The notes: generated by a model from the letters alone, not told the origin. Shown: positions 50,924 to 62,477, counted from the first letter of the stretch. The stretch is DNA of 64,000 bases from Allosaccharopolyspora coralli (GCF_009664835.1 NZ_CP045929.1:3720001-3784000); one strand, 5' to 3'. Made by a program: numbers and translations.

Positions 50924-51934
50924 TCACTCCGGTTTGGGATCGCGCCCGAGAAGCATCGCCGCCGCGGGTTCCGGGGCGAGTCCGTCGTGACACACACGGT
51001 GCACGACCTCGGTGATCGGCATCTCGACACCCGTGCGGGCGGCGAGTTCGCGGATCGACGAGCAGGACTTCACTCCTTCGGCGACCTGCCCGTGCGTGGC
51101 GGCCTGCGCTTCGGCCAGCGACTCCCCGAGGCCGAGACGTTCGCCGAAGCTGCGGTTGCGGGACAGCGGCGAGGTGCAGGTGGCGACCAGGTCGCCGAGC
51201 CCGGCGAGCCCGGCGAAGGTCATCGCCTCGGCACCGAGCGCGACGCCGAGCCGCGTGGTCTCGGCGATCCCACGAGTGATCAGCGTGGACATGGTGTTGT
51301 CGCCGTAGCCGAGTCCGCTGGCCATGCCGCTGGCCAGCGCCATGACGTTCTTGCACGCCCCGGCCACCTCGATCCCGATCATGTCGGTGTTGGTGTACGG
51401 CCGGAAGTAGCCGGTGGAGCTCGCCTGCTGGAGTGCGACGGCGCGGTCGTGGTCGGTGCAGGCGACGACCGTCGCCGTCGGCTGGCCCTCGGCGATCTCG
51501 CGGGCGAGGTTCGGGCCCGAGACCACGGCGACCTGCGACATCGGCACGTCGGCGACCTCGCTGACGACCTCGCTCATCCGCTTGAGAGTGCTGAGTTCGA
51601 CACCCTTGGCGAGGCTGACGAGCGTCGCGTCCGGCGGCAGCAGTGGCTGCCAGCCCGCGAGGTTCTCCCGCAGCGTCTGGCTCGGTACCGCCAGCACGAC
51701 AGCATCCGCGTCGTGCACCGCCTCGACGGCGTCGGAGGTCGCGCGCAACGTCTCAGGCAGGTCGATGCCGGGAAGGTAGTCGGGGTTGCAGTGCCGATCG
51801 TTGACGGCGTCGGCGACCTCGGCCCTGCGCGCCCACAGCACGACCTCGCTTCCCGCGTCGGCGAGGACCTTCGCGAAGGTGGTGCCCCACGAGCCGGAAC
51901 CGAGAACCGCGATCTTGCCGTGAGACTCACTCAT
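50924..51934 (-). CDS. gpsA: NAD(P)-dependent glycerol-3-phosphate dehydrogenase
   Basis: A 336-aa enzyme reducing dihydroxyacetone phosphate to sn-glycerol-3-phosphate for phospholipid synthesis. N-terminal Rossmann motif [19 protein letters not shown], then [13 protein letters not shown]-like and [11 protein letters not shown] segments. [43 protein letters not shown] (catalytic Lys) and [23 protein letters not shown] are all diagnostic. The ATG at 51934 lies within the 3' end of plsC (8-bp overlap), so acyl-acceptor supply and acylation are co-expressed. Confidence 0.95.
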   Translation of the reverse strand: MSESHGKIAVLGSGSWGTTFAKVLADAGSEVVLWARRAEVADAVNDRHCNPDYLPGIDLPETLRATSDAVEAVHDADAVVLAVPSQTLRENLAGWQPLLPPDATLVSLAKGVELSTLKRMSEVVSEVADVPMSQVAVVSGPNLAREIAEGQPTATVVACTDHDRAVALQQASSTGYFRPYTNTDMIGIEVAGACKNVMALASGMASGLGYGDNTMSTLITRGIAETTRLGVALGAEAMTFAGLAGLGDLVATCTSPLSRNRSFGERLGLGESLAEAQAATHGQVAEGVKSCSSIRELAARTGVEMPITEVVHRVCHDGLAPEPAAAMLLGRDPKPE

Positions 51935-52709
51935 CGAGTGCCCGGCCTCCGTACGACTTCTTCGCGGGTGAGTAGAACCCGGCGGGCGGTTGCTCGTCCC
52001 GGATCTCCCCGAGCAGGCCCCGGACCCGGCTCATCGACAGTTCCGCGACTTCGCGCAGCACCTTGGGCTCGTGCTCCTTGCCGCGGTAGGCGGACATGTC
52101 GATCGGCTCACCGAAGCGGTACGTCACCTGTTTGCGCGGGAACGGCCGGAACCGCTTCGCGTAGTGATCGTAGATCGCCCTGGTCCCCCAGCGTGCCACC
52201 GGAATCACCGGCACGTCATGGTCGAGCGCGAGACGGGCGACACCGACCTTCGGCGTCATCGGCCACCCGTTCGGGTCCTTGGTGATCGTGCCGTCCGGGT
52301 AGATGAGGATGACCTTGCCCTCCTCGAGCGCGTTGTGCGCTTCCTGCAGGCTCTTCTGCGCGTCGGCGGTGCCGCGGAAGACCGGGATCTGCTCGATGGC
52401 CACGAGGACGCTGGACAGCCCGGTCACGCTCCACAGCGTGTTCTTCGCGAGGAACCGCGGAAGACGTGCCGCACGATGCACGGTGACGGCGTCGTAGACC
52501 GGATCGAGGTGGGACACGTGATTGAGCACGAGGATCGCGCCGCGTTCGGCAGGGATCCGGTGCAGACCGGACACCCGGACCCGCGAGAGCAGCATGGTGA
52601 TCGGGTAGAACACGATCCTCGCCAGAGTGAGCCAGAACAGGGCGACGGCGCCGCTGACTCCCTCTCGGGTCTTCCTTCGGGCGCGTCTGAGACTGCGGGG
52701 GTCCGCCAC
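51927..52709 (-). CDS. plsC: 1-acyl-sn-glycerol-3-phosphate acyltransferase (PlsC type)
   Basis: A 260-aa membrane acyltransferase making phosphatidic acid. An N-terminal hydrophobic helix ([20 protein letters not shown]) is followed by motif I NHVSHLDP (HX4D), motif [14 protein letters not shown], motif [13 protein letters not shown] and motif [11 protein letters not shown]. The lysoPA role is inferred from family and the coupling to gpsA. GTG 52709 has GAAGGAG 6 bp upstream, fixing the start; the long open frame upstream belongs to other sequence. Divergent from fbiD. Confidence 0.92.
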   Translation of the reverse strand: MADPRSLRRARRKTREGVSGAVALFWLTLARIVFYPITMLLSRVRVSGLHRIPAERGAILVLNHVSHLDPVYDAVTVHRAARLPRFLAKNTLWSVTGLSSVLVAIEQIPVFRGTADAQKSLQEAHNALEEGKVILIYPDGTITKDPNGWPMTPKVGVARLALDHDVPVIPVARWGTRAIYDHYAKRFRPFPRKQVTYRFGEPIDMSAYRGKEHEPKVLREVAELSMSRVRGLLGEIRDEQPPAGFYSPAKKSYGGRALDE

Positions 52710-52824
52710 GTCCACTCCTTCCGTGCCGAGCGGCTGCCAAACTACCCGCTGCCACCTCACCGGGTCCGACCGCATGGTGGACGCGCCGTGGCGGCGAAAC
52801 TCCCCGTGGGCGCACGATGACGTG

Positions 52825-53439
52825 ATGACTGCCGTGCAGCTGCTGGTGCCGATCAAACCACTGTCGCTGGCGAAGTCCCGGCTGACAGGGTTGTCGCTGC
52901 GCGGCGGCGCACACGCGGACCTCGTGCTCGCGTGCGCCCGGGACACCGTGGCCGCGGCTCGCGCCGCCGACGGGGTCGCCGACGTGGCCGTGGTGACGAC
53001 GGACCCGGCGGTGGCGGCGGCGTTCGAAGCCGACGGTGTCCCGGTCGTGCCCGAGTTGTCCCGTCAGGGTCTGAACGCCGCGCTGCTGGACGCCGAAACC
53101 GGCTTGCGCGACAGGGCTGAGCGGCTCGGTGCGTTGCAGGCCGACCTGCCCGCTCTGCGCCCGTCCGAGCTCGCGGGTGCACTGCGCCGGGCGGGCGACG
53201 ACCGCGCGTTCTGCGCCGACCGGCACGGCACAGGCACGACGTTGCTGCTGGCCGCGCCCGGGGAACGCCTCACACCGGCGTTCGGCGCGGGCTCCGCCGG
53301 GGCGCACCTCGATTCCGGTGCGAAGCCTCTGGACGGGCCCTGGGAGTCGCTGCGCTGCGACGTCGACACGGCAGTCGACCTCGCCGCCGCCGCCGCACTC
53401 GGTCTGGGTCCCCGCACCCGCGCCCTGTACGCGGGCTGA
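52825..53439 (+). CDS. fbiD: 2-phospho-L-lactate/phosphoenolpyruvate guanylyltransferase (CofC/FbiD)
   Basis: A 204-aa nucleotidyltransferase of coenzyme F420 synthesis, activating phosphoenolpyruvate (actinobacteria) or phospholactate with GTP. VQLLVPIKPLSLAKSRLTG is the CofC N-terminus, RLGALQADLPALRPSELAGAL holds the metal-binding Asp, and FCADRHGTGTTLLLAAP and CDVDTAVDLAAAAALG are family segments. ATG 52825 begins MTAVQLLVPIKP; a GTG one codon upstream is possible. Its gpsA/ppk1 flanking order is the one seen in mycobacteria (Rv2982c-Rv2984, from memory). Confidence 0.92.
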   Translation: MTAVQLLVPIKPLSLAKSRLTGLSLRGGAHADLVLACARDTVAAARAADGVADVAVVTTDPAVAAAFEADGVPVVPELSRQGLNAALLDAETGLRDRAERLGALQADLPALRPSELAGALRRAGDDRAFCADRHGTGTTLLLAAPGERLTPAFGAGSAGAHLDSGAKPLDGPWESLRCDVDTAVDLAAAAALGLGPRTRALYAG

Positions 53440-53694
53440 GAAGGCGTTGTGGGTGGAGTTGGGCGGCCGGCTGCGGGATCGTCGACATCAGGTAAGTACC
53501 CGCGTCACGTCGACGCTGTCCTCGCCGGCCACGAGGTGAGAACCCGCTTGTGGCCGGTCTGCGTAGGTGACAGAAACCTGACGCCGCCGTGAGCCTGACC
53601 GCAGCCCTCCATCCGCGACCACTGCTCCGAGCGGCCGTGTCGTCCGAACCGGTGTGACCTTCGTAGTGGGGTCCCCCATCGGGCGGTCGGTTCG
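53440..53694. repeat. 255-bp gap with composite repeat copy d
   Basis: 53443-53600 carries the composite repeat best matched by the 20.0-kb copy: TGTCCTCGCCGGCCACGAGG followed by GAGAACCCGC and TGGCCGGTCTGCGTAGG. The rest precedes ppk1; no clear promoter is seen. No coding potential. Confidence 0.55.
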
Positions 53695-55974
<2,280 letters not shown>

Positions 55975-55975
55975 C

Positions 55976-56992
55976 GTGAACGACGACACGGTCGACGTGC
56001 CGATCCCCGGTGAGCCGCACGAGACGAGCCCCGCGCTGACGAGCCGACGCTCCCCGGACGACGAGTTCGGGCCTGCCGTGCGCGCCGCGGGCGCCGTGCT
56101 GTGGCGCGACGGCAAGAACGGCGCCGAGGTCGCCGTCGTGCACCGTCCCCGCTACGACGACTGGTCGTTGCCGAAGGGCAAGCTCGACAAGGGCGAGCTC
56201 GCCGCCGAGGCTGCCGTCCGGGAAGTTCGGGAGGAAACGGGCTTCGAGTGCGTGCTGCAGCGCACGTTGCGGCAGGTACGGTATCCGGTTCCAGCGCACT
56301 CGGCGCCACAGGGCACCGCCACGAAAGTCGTCGACTATTTCGCCGCACACTCGTGCGGGGGCGAGTTCGTCGCCGGGAACGAGGTCGACGAACTGCGGTG
56401 GATTCCGGTCGCGCAGGCACCGGAACTGCTCACCTATCCGCACGACGGCACCGTTGTCGACGCGTTCACCGCGGTGCCCACCGACGTGCACACGCTGCTG
56501 CTGGTGCGGCATGCGAAAGCGGGGAAACGCTCCGATTGGCACGACGACGACACGTTGCGCCCGCTCACGGACGCGGGGCGGGCACAACGCGACGTGCTGC
56601 ATCGGATGCTGCCGTTGTTCGGGCCGCGTCGCGTGCATTCGGCACCACGAACACGGTGTGTCGACACAGTGGCGCCGGTCGCGGCCGACCTGGGCGTCGA
56701 CGTGGTGGCCGAGCCACTGCTCTCGGAAGAGGGGTACGCCGAGGATCCCGCCGTGGCACTCCGCAGGCTCATCGACCTCGCGCGGCTACCGGGAACCTCG
56801 GTGGTCTGCAGCCAGGGCGGGGTGATCCCCGACGTCGTCGAAAGTCTCCTGCTGGCCGAGGGGCACAATCCGGGTGAGGTGCCGAGCAAGAAGGGCAGCG
56901 TGTGGACGCTGACCCTGCACGGCGGCAGCGCAACGAACGGCACGGGGCCGGGATTGCGGCTCGTAACGGCAGACTACGTCCCCGAACCCTGA
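55976..56992 (+). CDS. NUDIX hydrolase fused to histidine phosphatase (MutT1 type)
   Basis: A 338-aa two-domain protein. The N-terminal NUDIX fold has the box GKLDKGELAAEAAVREVREETGFE (GX5EX7REUXEEXGU, ~residues 62-85). The C-terminal histidine phosphatase domain starts LLLVRHAKAG (RHG motif) and ends in a second catalytic His region. This matches mycobacterial MutT1 (Rv2985), which clears oxidised nucleotides and can hydrolyse Ap(n)A. GTG 55976 follows the ppk1 stop by 1 bp. Its acidic N-terminal extension of ~25 residues looks non-catalytic. Confidence 0.92.
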   Translation: MNDDTVDVPIPGEPHETSPALTSRRSPDDEFGPAVRAAGAVLWRDGKNGAEVAVVHRPRYDDWSLPKGKLDKGELAAEAAVREVREETGFECVLQRTLRQVRYPVPAHSAPQGTATKVVDYFAAHSCGGEFVAGNEVDELRWIPVAQAPELLTYPHDGTVVDAFTAVPTDVHTLLLVRHAKAGKRSDWHDDDTLRPLTDAGRAQRDVLHRMLPLFGPRRVHSAPRTRCVDTVAPVAADLGVDVVAEPLLSEEGYAEDPAVALRRLIDLARLPGTSVVCSQGGVIPDVVESLLLAEGHNPGEVPSKKGSVWTLTLHGGSATNGTGPGLRLVTADYVPEP

Positions 56993-57203
56993 CCCCCGGA
57001 CGGCTCCCCGCGAGGATGAAAGGACATTGAGGAACTGGCACGTGTGTCAGTGAGGCACGCCTCACACGTGACCAACCGCAGTAAAGACGAGACGTTCCCA
57101 GCTGCCCGCTGAGAGGCGACCCGTGACCGGGTGACGACGCCCTCGCGGGGCGGGTCGTCACCCGGTCAGGTCGGCCGAGTGCACTCGCGTGCGAGGCGAG
57201 CGA
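56993..57203. repeat. 211-bp gap with degenerate repeat module R4 and terminator
   Basis: 57025-57060 (TTGAGGAACTGGCACGTGTG, TCAGTGAGGCACGCC) is a diverged R4 module. A 15-bp-stem terminator follows at 57124-57168 between convergent mutT1 and hupB. Nothing else was seen. Confidence 0.5.
57124..57168. terminator. Bidirectional terminator between mutT1 and hupB
   Basis: TGACCGGGTGACGAC (57124-57138) pairs perfectly with GTCGTCACCCGGTCA (57154-57168) around a GC-rich 15-nt loop that can itself extend the structure. Located between two convergent stops. Confidence 0.75.
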
Positions 57204-57962
57204 TCACTTCTTGGTGGTCTTGCGCGTGGTGGTCTTGGCCGCGGGACGCGTCGTCTTCGCGGTCGTCGACTTGGTGGCGGTCTTCGGAGCCGCCTTCGCA
57301 CCACCGGACTTCGCCGTGCTCGTCGACTTCTTGGCCGTGCTCGCCTTGGCGGTCGTCTTCGGCGCGGCCTTCGTGCTCCGCGACGTGCTGGCCTTCGGCG
57401 CGGCCGACTTCGTGCCCGCCTTGGACGTGCTCTTCGCGGTACTGGCCTTCGCCGTGCTCGCCTTCGAGGTGCCGGTCTTCGCCGTGCTCGCCTTCGACGT
57501 GCCGGTCTTCGCCGTGCTGCGGGTGGACGCGGTCTTCGTCGCAGCGGTCTTGGCCGTCGAACGCGTGCCCGTGGACTTGGTCGAAGCGGGCTTGGCGGTC
57601 GACTTCGCCGAGCTGCGAGTTCCTGCGGCGGCACGGGTCGTGGTCGTCCGCGCACCGGTCTTGGAAGCGCTGGCCCTCGGCAGCTTGCGGGAACCGCCGA
57701 TGACTTCCTTGAACTGGGTGCCGGGGCGGAATGCGGGAACGTTGGTCTTCTTGACCTTCACCGACTCGCCGGTACGGGGGTTGCGGGCCGTGCGAGCGGC
57801 ACGGGCACGCTTCTCGAAGACACCGAAGCCGGTGATGTTGACCTTTTCGCCCTTGTTGACATTGCGGACGATGAGGTCCACCACGCCTTCCACCGCTTCG
57901 CTCGCGGTCTTCTTGTCGCCGAGGCGTTCCGCGAGGGCCTCGATGAGTTGGGCTTTGTTCAC
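57204..57962 (-). CDS. hupB: Nucleoid-associated protein HupB with long basic Ser/Thr-rich tail
   Basis: A 252-aa HU-family protein. Residues 1-~95 are a normal HU domain: [69 protein letters not shown], with the DNA-minor-groove arm [16 protein letters not shown]. The remaining ~155 residues are a Lys/Thr/Ser/Ala tail with repeats such as [10 protein letters not shown], resembling histone H1 and mycobacterial HupB but richer in Thr/Ser than Ala. GTG 57962 has GGAGGG 6 bp upstream. It lies between mutT1 and leuD as in mycobacteria (Rv2986c, from memory). Confidence 0.94.
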   Translation of the reverse strand: MNKAQLIEALAERLGDKKTASEAVEGVVDLIVRNVNKGEKVNITGFGVFEKRARAARTARNPRTGESVKVKKTNVPAFRPGTQFKEVIGGSRKLPRASASKTGARTTTTRAAAGTRSSAKSTAKPASTKSTGTRSTAKTAATKTASTRSTAKTGTSKASTAKTGTSKASTAKASTAKSTSKAGTKSAAPKASTSRSTKAAPKTTAKASTAKKSTSTAKSGGAKAAPKTATKSTTAKTTRPAAKTTTRKTTKK

Positions 57963-58140
57963 TTCAGTCCCTCCAAGGACAACAACGGCCCCGTTGGGCC
58001 GACTCAACGCCACGGTAAAGCCCCGAACAGGCGAACGCCATTCGCCACGCACCTTTTTTTTCGTTGCGGCGCGGGACATTCGGCCCTGTTCGGGGCTCTC
58101 CGGAGGGGGTGAAGCAGTTGTTGAATGACCTGAGTCACGA

Positions 58141-58170
58141 GGTTTTTTCCTTACATGATCGGAAAAAACC
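58141..58170 (-). terminator. leuCD terminator
   Basis: GGTTTTTTCC (58141-58150) and GGAAAAAACC (58161-58170) form a perfect 10-bp stem with a 10-nt loop, 19 bp past the leuD stop. The T6/A6 arms are rare in this GC-rich DNA. The position indicates the operon terminator, possibly shared with hupB upstream control. Confidence 0.65.
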
Positions 58171-58189
58171 CTTGGATCAGGGTTGCGGC

Positions 58190-58792
58190 TCAGACCCCCT
58201 TCGCAGGCAGGGTCGCGGGCTTGAAGCCGGGACGAGATTTTTCGAACTCATCGATGTTCTCGACGTGCCGGAGCGTCAATCCGATGTCGTCGAGCCCCTC
58301 CAACAGCCGCCAACGGGTGTACTCGTCGATGTCGAACGGCACCGTCAGGTCCTTGGCGTGAACGGTTCGCTGCTCGAGGTCGACCGTGACGGGAGTGCCC
58401 GGTTCGTTCTCCAACAGCTTCCACAGCAACTCCACATCGGACTGCGAGCACTCGGCCGCCAGCAGCCCCTGCTTGCCGGAATTCCCGCGGAAGATGTCGG
58501 CGAACCGGGACGAGATGACCACCCGGAAGCCGTAGTCCTTCAACGCCCAGACGGCGTGCTCCCTGGACGAGCCGGTGCCGAAGTCCGGTCCGGCGACCAG
58601 AACACTGCCGGTGCGGAACTGGTCCTGGTTGAGCACGAAATCGTCATCCGCGCGCCAGGCCGCGAACAGCGCGTCCTCGAATCCGGTGCGCGAGACGCGC
58701 TTGAGGTAGACGGCGGGGATGATCTGATCGGTGTCCACGTTGGATCGGCGCAGCGGAACACCGACTCCGGTGTGCGTGGTGAACGGTTCCAT
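58190..58792 (-). CDS. leuD: 3-isopropylmalate dehydratase small subunit
   Basis: A 200-aa swivel-domain subunit of isopropylmalate isomerase (leucine pathway). [43 protein letters not shown] is the LeuD N-terminus. [44 protein letters not shown] is the core motif, and [22 protein letters not shown] closes the protein. ATG 58792, 58 bp after leuC, same operon. Confidence 0.97.
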   Translation of the reverse strand: MEPFTTHTGVGVPLRRSNVDTDQIIPAVYLKRVSRTGFEDALFAAWRADDDFVLNQDQFRTGSVLVAGPDFGTGSSREHAVWALKDYGFRVVISSRFADIFRGNSGKQGLLAAECSQSDVELLWKLLENEPGTPVTVDLEQRTVHAKDLTVPFDIDEYTRWRLLEGLDDIGLTLRHVENIDEFEKSRPGFKPATLPAKGV

Positions 58793-58850
58793 GGTGCGTG
58801 ACTCCTGGGTTGCGCTGGGAAATCGGGATGCGCGGATCGCGACGGGCTGG

Positions 58851-60254
58851 TCAGTCGAGGTCCTCGGGCGAGGACAGCGTCCCGCGCACCGCGGTCGCTG
58901 CCGCCACCACGGGCGAGACGAGATGGGTACGGCCGCCCTTGCCCTGGCGTCCCTCGAAGTTGCGGTTCGACGTCGAGGCGCTGCGCTCCCCCGGCGAGAG
59001 CTTGTCCGGGTTCATCGCCAGGCACATCGAGCAGCCCGCCTGCCGCCATTCGGCGCCCGCGGCGGTGAAAAGCTCACCGAGCCCCTCGGACTCGGCCTGC
59101 TCGCGCACCTTCATCGAGCCCGGCACGACGAGCATCCGCACGTCCGCGGCCACCGTGCGCCCCTTCAGAACGTCCGCAGCGGCCCTGAGGTCCTCGATGC
59201 GGCCGTTGGTGCAGGAACCGAGGAAAACCGTGTCCACGGCGATCTCACGCAGCGGAGTGCCGCCCGCCAGCCCCATGTAGTCGAGTGCCTTCTCGATGCT
59301 GAAGCGCTCGCTCTCGTCGGCGATCTGCTCCGGGTCCGGCACGTTCCCGCCCAGCGGCAGGCCCTGCCCGGGATTCGTGCCCCACGTCACGAAAGGAGTG
59401 AGGGTATCGGCGTCGATGGTCACCTCGGCGTCGAACGTGGCGTCGGCGTCGGTGCGCAGACTCTTCCAGTACTCGACGGCTGCGTCCCAGTCGTCGCCTT
59501 CGGGCGCGTGCGGCCGGTCCTGCAGGTACTTGAACGTCGTCTCGTCCGGGGCGATCATTCCGGCGCGCGCGCCCGCCTCGATGGACATGTTGCACATCGT
59601 CATGCGTGCTTCCATCGACATCTGCTCGACGGCGGTACCGCGGTACTCCAGCACGTAGCCCTGACCGCCGCCGGTGCCGATCCGGGCGATGACCGCGAGA
59701 ATCACGTCCTTGCTCGTGACGCCGGGACGCAGCGTGCCCTCGATGTTGACGGCCATCGTCTTGAACGGCCGCAGCGGCAGCGTCTGGGTGGCGAGGACGT
59801 GCTCGACCTCGGAGGTACCGATCCCGAACGCGAGCGCACCGAAAGCACCGTGCGTCGAGGTGTGACTGTCGCCGCACACGACCGTCGTCCCGGGCTGGGT
59901 CAGGCCGAGCTGCGGTCCGACGACATGCACGATGCCCTGCTCGGCGTCACCCATGGAGTGCAGCCGGACGCCGAACTCCGCGCAGTTCTCGCGCAAGGTG
60001 TCGACCTGGGTCTTGGAGACCGGGTCCGCGATCGGCAGATCGATTCCGGTGGTCGGGACGTTGTGGTCCTCGGTCGCGAGCGTGAGGTCGGGCCTGCGGA
60101 CCGGACGGCCCGCCAGCCGCAGCCCCTCGAAGGCCTGCGGGCTGGTGACCTCGTGGACGAGATGGAGGTCGATGTAGAGGAGGTCGGGCTCCTGCCCCTC
60201 GCCGCGGCGCACGATGTGCTTGTCCCAGACCTTCTCCGCGAGCGTGCTGGCCAT
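58851..60254 (-). CDS. leuC: 3-isopropylmalate dehydratase large subunit
   Basis: A 467-aa 4Fe-4S aconitase-like subunit converting 2- to 3-isopropylmalate with LeuD. Signature segments are [45 protein letters not shown], the cluster Cys in [11 protein letters not shown], and [13 protein letters not shown] 60254 has GAGGAGG 8 bp upstream. Divergent from ndgR, which in streptomycetes activates leuCD; a palindrome lies between them. Confidence 0.97.
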   Translation of the reverse strand: MASTLAEKVWDKHIVRRGEGQEPDLLYIDLHLVHEVTSPQAFEGLRLAGRPVRRPDLTLATEDHNVPTTGIDLPIADPVSKTQVDTLRENCAEFGVRLHSMGDAEQGIVHVVGPQLGLTQPGTTVVCGDSHTSTHGAFGALAFGIGTSEVEHVLATQTLPLRPFKTMAVNIEGTLRPGVTSKDVILAVIARIGTGGGQGYVLEYRGTAVEQMSMEARMTMCNMSIEAGARAGMIAPDETTFKYLQDRPHAPEGDDWDAAVEYWKSLRTDADATFDAEVTIDADTLTPFVTWGTNPGQGLPLGGNVPDPEQIADESERFSIEKALDYMGLAGGTPLREIAVDTVFLGSCTNGRIEDLRAAADVLKGRTVAADVRMLVVPGSMKVREQAESEGLGELFTAAGAEWRQAGCSMCLAMNPDKLSPGERSASTSNRNFEGRQGKGGRTHLVSPVVAAATAVRGTLSSPEDLD

Positions 60255-60309
60255 CGCTGTCCTCCTCGTTCCGAGGCCGTGGCGACCGAACGGGTCGCCG
60301 GAATGGTGG

Positions 60310-60336
60310 ACTTCCCAGATCTCGGGAAGTTAGTAT
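60310..60336. promoter_or_regulatory. NdgR-type operator and ndgR promoter
   Basis: ACTTCCC (60310-60316) and GGGAAGT (60324-60330) form a perfect inverted repeat with a 7-bp centre. TAGTAT (60331-60336), a good -10, follows directly, placing the operator over the -35 zone. The predicted transcription start falls on the ndgR GTG at 60343. The same palindrome is in position to control divergent leuCD. Confidence 0.7.
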
Positions 60337-60342
60337 CGGTAC

Positions 60343-61044
60343 GTGGGACAGCATAGCGGTATCGGAGTGTTGGACAAGGCAGTGGCCGTCTTGCAGGCGG
60401 TGGCCTCGGAGCCGTGTGGCCTGGCCGAGCTCTGCAGCAGGACGGGTCTGCCTCGTGCGACGGCACATCGCTTGGCCGTGGGCCTCGAGGTGCACCGCAT
60501 GCTGCGGCGCGGTTCCGACGGCCGGTGGCGCCCGGGTGCGGCTCTGACCGAGCTGGCCGGCGGCGCGGTGGACCCGTTGCTGGAGGCCGCGGGCACGATT
60601 CTTCCCAAGCTGCGGGAGATCACGGGCGAGAGCGTGCAGCTGTACCGCCGCGACGGCGTGCAGCGCTTGTGCGTGGCAGCGGCGGAACCGCCGAGCGGCC
60701 TGCGGGACACGGTTCCGGTCGGTAGCTCGCTGCCGATGTCGGCGGGTTCGGGCGCGAAGGTCCTTGCCGCGTGGGTGGATCCGGCGACGCAGCGCACCGT
60801 GCTCAAGGACGCCGTCTTCGGCGAGCGCACGTTGATGGAGGTGCGGCGCCGGGGATGGGCGCAGAGCGTCGCGGAACGCGAATCCGGTGTGGCGAGCGTC
60901 TCGGCTCCGGTACGGGATTCGGCAGGCAGCGTCGTCGCGGCCATTTCGGTGTCGGGCCCGATCGACCGCATGGGGCGCAGGCCCGGCGCTCGCTGGGCGG
61001 CGGACCTCCTCGCCGCCGCCGACGGCATCCAGAACCGGCTCTGA
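60343..61044 (+). CDS. ndgR: IclR-family regulator NdgR
   Basis: A 233-aa IclR regulator, by context the orthologue of Streptomyces NdgR and M. tuberculosis Rv2989 (from memory). It senses amino-acid status and controls leuCD and related genes. The N-terminal wHTH is GVLDKAVAVLQAVASEPCGLAELCSRTGLPRATAHRLAVGLEVHRML. The ligand domain has VPVGSSLPMSAGSGAKVLAAW and AERESGVASVSAPVRDSAGSVVAAISVSGP. GTG 60343 lies 7 bp after the -10, so the transcript is probably leaderless. A hairpin terminator follows at 61106. Confidence 0.94.
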   Translation: MGQHSGIGVLDKAVAVLQAVASEPCGLAELCSRTGLPRATAHRLAVGLEVHRMLRRGSDGRWRPGAALTELAGGAVDPLLEAAGTILPKLREITGESVQLYRRDGVQRLCVAAAEPPSGLRDTVPVGSSLPMSAGSGAKVLAAWVDPATQRTVLKDAVFGERTLMEVRRRGWAQSVAERESGVASVSAPVRDSAGSVVAAISVSGPIDRMGRRPGARWAADLLAAADGIQNRL

Positions 61045-61105
61045 TCCGACGTCAAAGGCAGGCGAAGCCCGTCCGGGAGTCCGATCCCGACGCCCGGAAC
61101 ACGAA

Positions 61106-61135
61106 AACGGGCCCGGTGCGTGCACCGGGCCCGTT
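61106..61135. terminator. Terminator between ndgR and tRNA-Glu 1 (active for the tRNA, perhaps both)
   Basis: AACGGGCCCGGTGC (61106-61119) pairs with its complement (61122-61135). On the minus strand the stem is followed by TTTTCG (from AAAA at 61104-61107), so it is an intrinsic terminator for the tRNA-Glu transcript. From the other side it can stop ndgR. Confidence 0.85.
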
Positions 61136-61140
61136 CTGGG

Positions 61141-61213
61141 TAGTCCCGACGGGATTCGAACCCGCGCTACCGCCTTGAGAGGGCGGCGTCCTAGGCCTCT
61201 AGACGACGGGACC
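61141..61213 (-). tRNA. tRNA-Glu (CUC), copy 1
   Basis: A 73-nt gene on the minus strand. The 7-bp acceptor stem GGUCCCG pairs with CGGGACU (one G-U), discriminator A. The anticodon stem CCGCC/GGCGG encloses the loop CUCUCAA, giving anticodon CUC. The T-arm has GGUUCGAAUCC. CCA is not encoded. The D-loop carries AGAGGCC, differing from copy 2 by one base. Confidence 0.95.
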
Positions 61214-61354
61214 GCGCTGTGCCGAAAGCGTATCGCACGCCCACAAGCGCACCCCAACCACCCCGAATTCGACAGCGAAGCCCGGGGAATAGCGGCTGGA
61301 CCACTCAGCCGACCACCGCATCGTGCCCCGGCGACTCGACCGGCACAACGAAAA

Positions 61355-61390
61355 GGCCCGGTGCACACACCGAAGTGCGTACACCGGGCC
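61355..61390 (-). terminator. Terminator of tRNA-Glu copy 2
   Basis: GGCCCGGTG (61355-61363) pairs with CACCGGGCC (61382-61390), with partial inner pairing (GTGCACAC/GTGCGTAC). On the minus strand it is followed by TTTTCG. It strongly resembles the hairpin at 61106-61135 that follows tRNA-Glu copy 1. Confidence 0.85.
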
Positions 61391-61398
61391 CATCTCTG

Positions 61399-61471
61399 TA
61401 GTCCCGACGGGATTCGAACCCGCGCTACCGCCTTGAGAGGGCGGCGTCCTAGGCCACTAGACGACGGGACC
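61399..61471 (-). tRNA. tRNA-Glu (CUC), copy 2
   Basis: A 73-nt gene identical to copy 1 apart from a D-loop base (AGTGGCC instead of AGAGGCC). Anticodon loop CUCUCAA, anticodon CUC. It is the upstream member of the pair; each copy has its own terminator, which indicates duplication of a whole tRNA-terminator unit. A GluRS gene (gltX) lies 1.2 kb upstream on the same strand. Confidence 0.95.
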
Positions 61472-61516
61472 GCGCTGAGCGATCAGGGCGCGTGTGATCG
61501 CGCTCCGATCTTCTCG

Positions 61517-61588
61517 CTGGGGTACCAGGACTCGAACCTAGACTAACTGAACCAGAATCAGCCGTGCTGCCGATTACACCATACCCCA
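61517..61588 (-). tRNA. tRNA-Gln (CUG)
   Basis: A 72-nt gene. Acceptor UGGGGUA pairs with UACCCCA, discriminator G, and U1-A72 is the known tRNA-Gln identity pair. The anticodon stem GCUGA/UCAGU encloses loop UUCUGGU, giving anticodon CUG. T-arm GGUUCGAGUCC. CCA not encoded. It lies 45 bp upstream of tRNA-Glu copy 2 and is probably co-transcribed. Confidence 0.95.
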
Positions 61589-61703
61589 CCGGCTCGACGG
61601 TCAGCCTCGCTGTCCGTCGGTGCTGGAAGAATACTAGACCACGCTGCACCCGCTTTCGGAACGCACCCCCCGGGTTCGTCCTTTTCCGCTGGTGACAGCA
61701 GTT

Positions 61704-62477
61704 TCAGCGGGCCGAGGCAAGAGCGGCCGACCGGGGCGGGTCCGCATGTTCGACGCCGTAGTCGCACACCAGGTGTTCCGGGAGTTCGTCGAGGCCGGCG
61801 ATGACCGGCACATCCGTCTGTCGCGGCGCGGGGACTCCGGAGCGGTCGAGCCAGACGCCGCGGAGTCCGGCTCGGACGGCGGCGGTGGCGTCGACGTCGA
61901 GGCGGTCGCCGACGTGCAGGACCTGATGGGACGGAACGCCGAGTTCGGCACAGGCGATCTCGAAGATGGCGGGATCGGGCTTGGCGACGCCGACCTCGCC
62001 GGAGATGATCACGGCGTCGAATACCCCGGACAGTCCCACGCTGGCCATCTTCTTGCGCTGGTACCCGCCGGGCGCGTTCGTGACGGCGGCGAGGCGATAG
62101 CCGCTGGCGTGGAGCCATTCGAGGCAGGGCGCGACGTCGTGGAACAGCCGCCAGGCTCGTTGCATGGCGCACATCCGATGATGCTCGCGCCGGGCGACCT
62201 CGGCGTCGGTGAGGAGTTCACCGAACTCGGCGAAGAAGGCGCGAGTGCGTTCGTGCAGCATCGTGTCGAAGTCGACGTCGCCGGCGAGATAGCGCGCGTA
62301 GTGCTCGTCGGTGGTGCGACGCCACACCGGCCAGGCGGCATCGTGGCCGACGAGCGCGGCGAGTCCGCTGCGCGAGGAAGCCGCGTTGTCGAGCAGCGTG
62401 TCGTCGATGTCGAGACACACGGCTGTGACGGGTCCGGGTGGGCGCGTGGCGATGTCGGAGTCCGGGGCGGATATCAC
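61704..62477 (-). CDS. HAD-superfamily hydrolase
   Basis: A 257-aa haloacid-dehalogenase-like phosphatase. Motif I is AVCLDIDDTLLD (nucleophile Asp), motif II LAAVTNAP, motif III Lys in VAKPDPAIF, and motif IV HVGDRLDVDATAAVRAG. A helical C1 cap (~40-120) is present, as in phosphoglycolate phosphatase/YjjG-like enzymes. No substrate is predictable. GTG 62477. It lies between gltX and the tRNA cluster, a common actinobacterial position. Confidence 0.88.
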   Translation of the reverse strand: MISAPDSDIATRPPGPVTAVCLDIDDTLLDNAASSRSGLAALVGHDAAWPVWRRTTDEHYARYLAGDVDFDTMLHERTRAFFAEFGELLTDAEVARREHHRMCAMQRAWRLFHDVAPCLEWLHASGYRLAAVTNAPGGYQRKKMASVGLSGVFDAVIISGEVGVAKPDPAIFEIACAELGVPSHQVLHVGDRLDVDATAAVRAGLRGVWLDRSGVPAPRQTDVPVIAGLDELPEHLVCDYGVEHADPPRSAALASAR

